From: an uncultured Eggerthellaceae bacterium
Lineage (GTDB): Bacteria > Actinomycetota > Coriobacteriia > Coriobacteriales > Eggerthellaceae
Assembly: GCA_944320405.1 (NCBI GenBank)
Contig: CALUHI010000011.1
Location: 1 to 64,000 of the forward strand
DNA length: 64,000 nt
Direction of reading: 5' to 3'
The notes beneath the pieces were generated by a model. That model did not search any database and had not been told where the DNA came from. It was given only the letters and a program-made list of their open reading frames with translations. Both the position numbers and the translations under genes were made by a program. Shown here piece by piece: positions 60,153-64,000 of this stretch. Position 1 is the first letter of the stretch. The number at the start of each line of letters is the position of its first letter.

Positions 60153-61325
60153 GTGGCAGATGCGTTTGAGAACATCTTAGGCCAGCCGAAGGTCCGCGAG
60201 TTTTTGCGCGCCAGCGTGGTGGGCGAGCGCGTGAGCCATGCCTACCTGTTCGTGGGGCCCACCGGCTCCAACAAGATGACGGCGGCATATGCGTTGGCCC
60301 AGGCGCTTATCTGCCCGAAGGGGCCGAAGGGGCCGCGCGGCGGTCAATGCGGCGCCTGCGACGCGTGCGGGCGCATCATGCGCCGCAAGCATCCCGATGT
60401 CGTGCTGCTGCAACCCGAGGGCGCGCACGGCTATCTGGTCGATCAGGTGCGCGAGATCATCGCGGCGGCAAACCTGGCACCCATCCAGGCAAAGCGCAAG
60501 GTCTATATCGTGGACGAGGCCGACCGCCTGAGCATCCAAGCTGCCAACGCCTTCCTCAAAACACTGGAAGAACCTCCCGCCGACGTGGTGTTCATCCTTT
60601 TGGCGCGCATGCGCGAGGGCGTGCTTCCCACCATCGCGTCGCGCTGCCAGGTGGTGCCGTTTCGGCACATCCCGGCAAGCGAGGCGGCGGGCATCCTGGC
60701 GCAGAACACCGGCGCGTCGCTGGAGAAGTGCCGCATCGCCATCGAGTCGTGCGGCGGGTCCATCACCCGCGCGGTCGACTTCCTGAAGTCAAACGAGCGC
60801 CTGGCGTTTCGCACGCGCGTGCTGGAAGCCATGGAGATGCTGCGCAACGCCGACGACTGGGACATCCTATGCACCGCGCGCGATCTGGTGGTGCTTTCCA
60901 AGGCGCCGCTTGATGTGGTCCGCGCCGAGCAGGAGGAAGAGCTTGCCAAAAACGCCGATTTCCTGGCGAAGTCGGCCATTCGTCAGATAGAGGCGCGCAA
61001 CAAGCGCGCGCTGTCGGCGAAGTCCCTCGAGGCGCTCAGCCAGCTGACGTCAATCGCGTCGTCGTGGCTGCGCGATGTGCTGGCCATCTGCGCCGAAACG
61101 CCGGAGCTGGTCATCAACGTGGATGCCCGCGGAGCGCTCGAAGACGCCGCCTACGCCACCGACGAGGCGCGTGTTGCCGAGGCGTTGGCCGCTGTGCGCC
61201 GCTGCAACAGGGCGATCTCCTATAATGTATCGCCAGAAACATGCATCGACGGATTGCTGCTTGAGGTGCGCGAAGCGCTGTACGCGCCGCGCGGCACGCA
61301 GGCGGCGCCGTCGCGATTCCGATAA
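60153..61325 (+). CDS. holB: DNA polymerase III subunit delta'
   Basis: A 390-residue clamp-loader subunit. N-terminal HAYLFVGPTGSNKMTAAYALAQAL has an altered P-loop (GSNKM where functional loaders have GSGKT), as expected for a subunit that need not hydrolyse ATP. Zinc module CGACDACGRIMRRKHPD, the DEADRLSIQAANAFLKTLEEPP block and the SRC arginine-finger motif (IASRCQ). The C-terminal helical collar follows. Starts with GTG at 60153. Confidence 0.93.
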   Translation: MADAFENILGQPKVREFLRASVVGERVSHAYLFVGPTGSNKMTAAYALAQALICPKGPKGPRGGQCGACDACGRIMRRKHPDVVLLQPEGAHGYLVDQVREIIAAANLAPIQAKRKVYIVDEADRLSIQAANAFLKTLEEPPADVVFILLARMREGVLPTIASRCQVVPFRHIPASEAAGILAQNTGASLEKCRIAIESCGGSITRAVDFLKSNERLAFRTRVLEAMEMLRNADDWDILCTARDLVVLSKAPLDVVRAEQEEELAKNADFLAKSAIRQIEARNKRALSAKSLEALSQLTSIASSWLRDVLAICAETPELVINVDARGALEDAAYATDEARVAEALAAVRRCNRAISYNVSPETCIDGLLLEVREALYAPRGTQAAPSRFR

Positions 61326-61340
61326 AAGCGAGGTTTGCAT

Positions 61341-62795
61341 ATGACGCGGGTTGCACCCGTTAAACTGAAGAACAACCACCGCACGCTCTGGTTCGATCCG
61401 GCCGAGGTGGACGCCAAGAAAGGCGACGCCGTGGTGGTGACCACCGCCCGCGGCACCGAGCTCGGCCACATGGCCGACGACGTGATCGAAGTCGACGAGA
61501 AGCGCATCAAGGAGCTGAAATCGCCCCTGAAGCCGGTCGAGCGCCTGGCTACCGAAGCCGACCTTGAGAAAGCCGAAGAAATGGACCGCAAGGCCGCTGA
61601 GGCCCTGCCCATATTCCGGGAAATGGCGGCAGAGACCAGCGAAGACATGCATCCGGTGTCGGTGGAGTATCTGCTGGACGGCGAGCATGCCGTGTTCTAT
61701 TTCGAAGCCGAAGAGCGCATCGATTTCCGCGAGTTGGTGCGCAAGCTGGCGTCGCGTTTCCATGTGCGCGTGGACATGCGCCAGATCGGCGTGCGCGACG
61801 AGGCACGCATGGTGGGCGGTCTGGGCCATTGCGGCCAGGAGCTGTGCTGCAAGCGCTTAGGCGGCGAGTTCTGCCCCGTGTCCATCCGCATGGCAAAGGA
61901 GCAGGACCTCTCGCTGAACCCCCAGAAGATCTCTGGCGTGTGCGGGCGCTTGATGTGCTGTTTGCGCTACGAGTTCGACGCGTACAAGGACTTCAAGTCG
62001 CGCGCGCCCAAGAAGAACGCCTCCATCCAAACGCCCGAGGGCCCCGCGAAGGTGGTGGACCTCAACGTTCCACGGGAGATCGTGACGCTCAAGACCGAAG
62101 AGGGCCAGGTGGTAAAGGTTCCGCTGGCAAACTTCGAGCCCACCGCCGACGCCGCACGTCCCACTCAGGTGGGCAAGCAGGCATGGGAAGAGGCTACGGC
62201 TCCGGTGGATTTGGTAACGTCGAGTTCGCTGTTCGCCGACACCCACAGCCTGTCCGGCAAAGACAAGCTTGCCGAGCCGGGTGCGGTGCGCCATACCGGT
62301 TTGGGCAGCTCGAACGCGAAGAAGCATTCGAACTCCAACGGTGCGCAGCAGAAGGCAGCTGACACGCGCAAGCCGCGCCGCCGCTCCAAGGTGTCCACCG
62401 GCACCGATGCGGCGACAAGTTCCTCCCAGCAGGGAAAGAAGCGCGGCCAGTCGCAGGCGGGCTCCAAGCAGGGCAACCAAGCAAAGCAGTCAGCCAAGCA
62501 GGGCGGTCAGCCGAAGCAGGGAAGCGGTCAGAAGCAGAAGCGCCGCGCAAGCTCCGAAGTGCGTGGTGGCGAGTCCAAAGCGCCTCAGAAGCAACAACGC
62601 CAGCAGACGGCGCGTCCGGGACGCAAGTCCTCTGCTTTGCGTCAGCACGCGCAGCAATCTGCTTCTGAGCGGCCCTCCAAACAGGGGCAGAGCGGCTCGC
62701 AGCGCAGTGCCGGCGAAGGTTCGGGACGCCGCAGCAGGCGTCGCTCGCATACTGCCCACGGCCACGACGAAGCGTCGGGCGCAAACAACGAATAG
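61341..62795 (+). CDS. ricT: PSP1-domain protein RicT (YaaT-like)
   Basis: A 484-residue protein. Residues 1 to about 270 are the PSP1/RicT domain: FDPAEVDAKKGDAVVVTTARGTELG, EALPIFREMA, VRDEARMVGGLGHCGQELCCKRLGGEFCPVSIRMAKEQDLSLNPQKISGVCGRLMCCLRYE, with the conserved cysteines of the YmcA-YlbF-YaaT complex, which affects RNase Y and binds iron-sulfur clusters. Residues 270-484 are a low-complexity Ser/Gln/Lys/Arg tail not found in B. subtilis YaaT. ATG at 61341 after AGCGAGG. In B. subtilis yaaT also follows holB. Confidence 0.92.
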   Translation: MTRVAPVKLKNNHRTLWFDPAEVDAKKGDAVVVTTARGTELGHMADDVIEVDEKRIKELKSPLKPVERLATEADLEKAEEMDRKAAEALPIFREMAAETSEDMHPVSVEYLLDGEHAVFYFEAEERIDFRELVRKLASRFHVRVDMRQIGVRDEARMVGGLGHCGQELCCKRLGGEFCPVSIRMAKEQDLSLNPQKISGVCGRLMCCLRYEFDAYKDFKSRAPKKNASIQTPEGPAKVVDLNVPREIVTLKTEEGQVVKVPLANFEPTADAARPTQVGKQAWEEATAPVDLVTSSSLFADTHSLSGKDKLAEPGAVRHTGLGSSNAKKHSNSNGAQQKAADTRKPRRRSKVSTGTDAATSSSQQGKKRGQSQAGSKQGNQAKQSAKQGGQPKQGSGQKQKRRASSEVRGGESKAPQKQQRQQTARPGRKSSALRQHAQQSASERPSKQGQSGSQRSAGEGSGRRSRRRSHTAHGHDEASGANNE

Positions 62796-62839
62796 GAGCG
62801 CATTCAGCGGACGAATTCACGGAAAGGTCCTGATAATCG

Positions 62840-64000
62840 ATGCCAGTTTCCATTAACCACGCGTTGCTCACCGACCTGTACCAGCTCACCATGGCGCAGG
62901 GGTATCTGGAGTGCGGAAAGGGGCAGACGCAGGCCTGCTTCCACATGTCGTTTCGCGACTACCCGTTTAAGGGCGGCTACGCCATCGCCAGCGGCATGGC
63001 GCATCTGGCCGACCTCGTGGAGGGGTTTCGCTTCTCCGATGAAGACCTCGCCTACCTGGCCTCGGTTCCTGCGCCGGGTGGCGGCGCGCTGTTCAAGCAG
63101 TCGTTTTTGGACTACCTGCGCGATTTCCGACTTTCGGTCGACATCGACGCCGTGCGCGAGGGCACCGCGGTGTTTCCCAACGAGCCCATCGTTCGCGTGG
63201 TGGGTCCCATCATGGAATGCCAAATGCTCGAGACCGCGCTTTTGAACTGCGTGAGCTTCGAAACCCTCATCGCCACCAAGGCTGCGCGCATCTGCCTGGC
63301 CGCGCAGGCGCCTGTGGCCGAGTTCGGTCTGCGCCGTGCGCAAGGCCCGGCAGGCGGCGTGTGGGCATCCCGCGCTGCCGTTGTGGGCGGGTGCGCCTCC
63401 ACTTCAAACGTGATGGCGGGCAAGCTGTTCGGCATTCCTGTGTCAGGCACGCATGCGCATTCGTGGGTGATGGCATTCCCCGACGAGCTCACCGCTTTCC
63501 GTGCTTACGCCGAACAGTTCCCCAAGAACTGCGTGCTGCTGGTTGACACCTACGATGTGGAGCGCGGTATCGACAACGCCATCACGGTGGGGTTGGAGAT
63601 GCGCGAGCGTGGCGAGCGGCTCACCGGCATCCGCATCGATTCGGGCGACCTTGCGTGGCTCGCGAAGATGGCGCGCCGCAAGCTGGATGCGGCGGGGCTT
63701 GAGGATTGCGGTATCGTCTTGTCCAACGATCTCGACGAGCACACCATCCAGTCCATCCGCGACGAGGGTGCCCAGGTGGCGTCGTGGGGCGTGGGCACGA
63801 AGCTTGCGTGCGCGTACGACCAGCCCACGCTGGGCGGCGTGTACAAGCTGTCAGCCTCGCGCGAAAGCGCGGATGCGCCGTGGCAGGACCGCCTGAAGAT
63901 CTCTGAAACGGCCGCCAAGCTCACCGTTCCCGGCGTGCTGGACGTGCGCCGCTACTACTATGAAGACGGCCGCATCGCCGGCGACATGGTCTTCGACGTG
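62840..64000 (+). CDS. pncB: Nicotinate phosphoribosyltransferase (3' end outside the window)
   Basis: 387 codons are visible, running off the edge without a stop. It makes nicotinate mononucleotide from nicotinate and PRPP in NAD salvage. N-terminal LLTDLYQLTMAQGYLECGK, the catalytic-loop region GGCASTSNVMAGKLFGIPVSGTHAHSWVMAF with the autophosphorylated His, LLVDTYDVERGIDNA, and GIRIDSGDLAWLAKMAR. ATG at 62840; GGAAAGG upstream. Short residual spacing suggests it is the next gene of the tmk-holB-ricT run, 44 bases on. Confidence 0.96.
   Translation, partial: MPVSINHALLTDLYQLTMAQGYLECGKGQTQACFHMSFRDYPFKGGYAIASGMAHLADLVEGFRFSDEDLAYLASVPAPGGGALFKQSFLDYLRDFRLSVDIDAVREGTAVFPNEPIVRVVGPIMECQMLETALLNCVSFETLIATKAARICLAAQAPVAEFGLRRAQGPAGGVWASRAAVVGGCASTSNVMAGKLFGIPVSGTHAHSWVMAFPDELTAFRAYAEQFPKNCVLLVDTYDVERGIDNAITVGLEMRERGERLTGIRIDSGDLAWLAKMARRKLDAAGLEDCGIVLSNDLDEHTIQSIRDEGAQVASWGVGTKLACAYDQPTLGGVYKLSASRESADAPWQDRLKISETAAKLTVPGVLDVRRYYYEDGRIAGDMVFDV

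Overview
The window is visibly G+C-rich, densely coded on both strands and bacterial. Its content points to an anaerobic or microaerophilic actinobacterium of the Coriobacteriia, most likely Eggerthellaceae: clpC under a CIRCE operator, the MEP isoprenoid pathway, a class B sortase with a pilin-like partner, molybdate uptake with modD, flavin reductase-rubredoxin and aldo/keto reductase-ferredoxin fusions, a fused class I fumarase, and the tmk-holB-ricT order. No rRNA is present, so the taxon is an inference.

Layout. 1-8 kb: tRNA-Pro (cut by the window edge), tatA, greA-lysS, a GNAT enzyme, clpC and ispD-ispF. 8-17 kb: cysS, a U32 peptidase-like RNA-modification protein, a homocysteine methyltransferase-like protein, tRNA-Ala, cysE and an orphan radical SAM/SPASM enzyme. 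17-25 kb: aldo/keto reductase, Mrp, an SAH/MTA-deaminase-like amidohydrolase and modABC-modD behind a structured leader. 24-31 kb: a surface cluster of class B sortase, isopeptide-type surface protein, WecA/TagO-like transferase and a glycosyltransferase. 31-42 kb: housekeeping and redox genes (rsmB-like, patatin, tcdA, tatD, Hrb-like, thyX, yqhQ) with a REP-associated tyrosine transposase (RAYT) between four palindromic repeats. 43-51 kb: cydDC, topA, a formate/nitrite channel and malic enzyme. 51-56 kb: a BtuCDF-type metal or cofactor uptake operon with a DUF4213/DUF364 protein. 56-64 kb: NTPase, degV, fused fumarase, tmk-holB-ricT and the start of pncB.

The most unusual content is repetitive DNA. 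A 149-nt element sits inside two unrelated genes, yqhQ and fumarase. In both it has a 101-nt core (95 of 101 positions identical) between 24-nt inverted arms. The arms differ completely between the two loci but are complementary within each locus. Both copies are read in the only one of six frames that is open, and both lie in inter-domain linkers. An intergenic 157-nt element with 29-nt arms and a 99-nt core (51649-51805) has the same architecture. Separately, a RAYT gene is bracketed by two forward and two inverted copies of one 26-nt palindrome, and a second hairpin family supplies the stop codons of lysS and its neighbour.

Other points of interest are a sortase gene that has lost its stop codon and reads through modD in antisense, a nested RNA structure in the modA leader, a motif shared by the modA promoter and the BtuCD-type operon promoter, and three genes that look leaderless.
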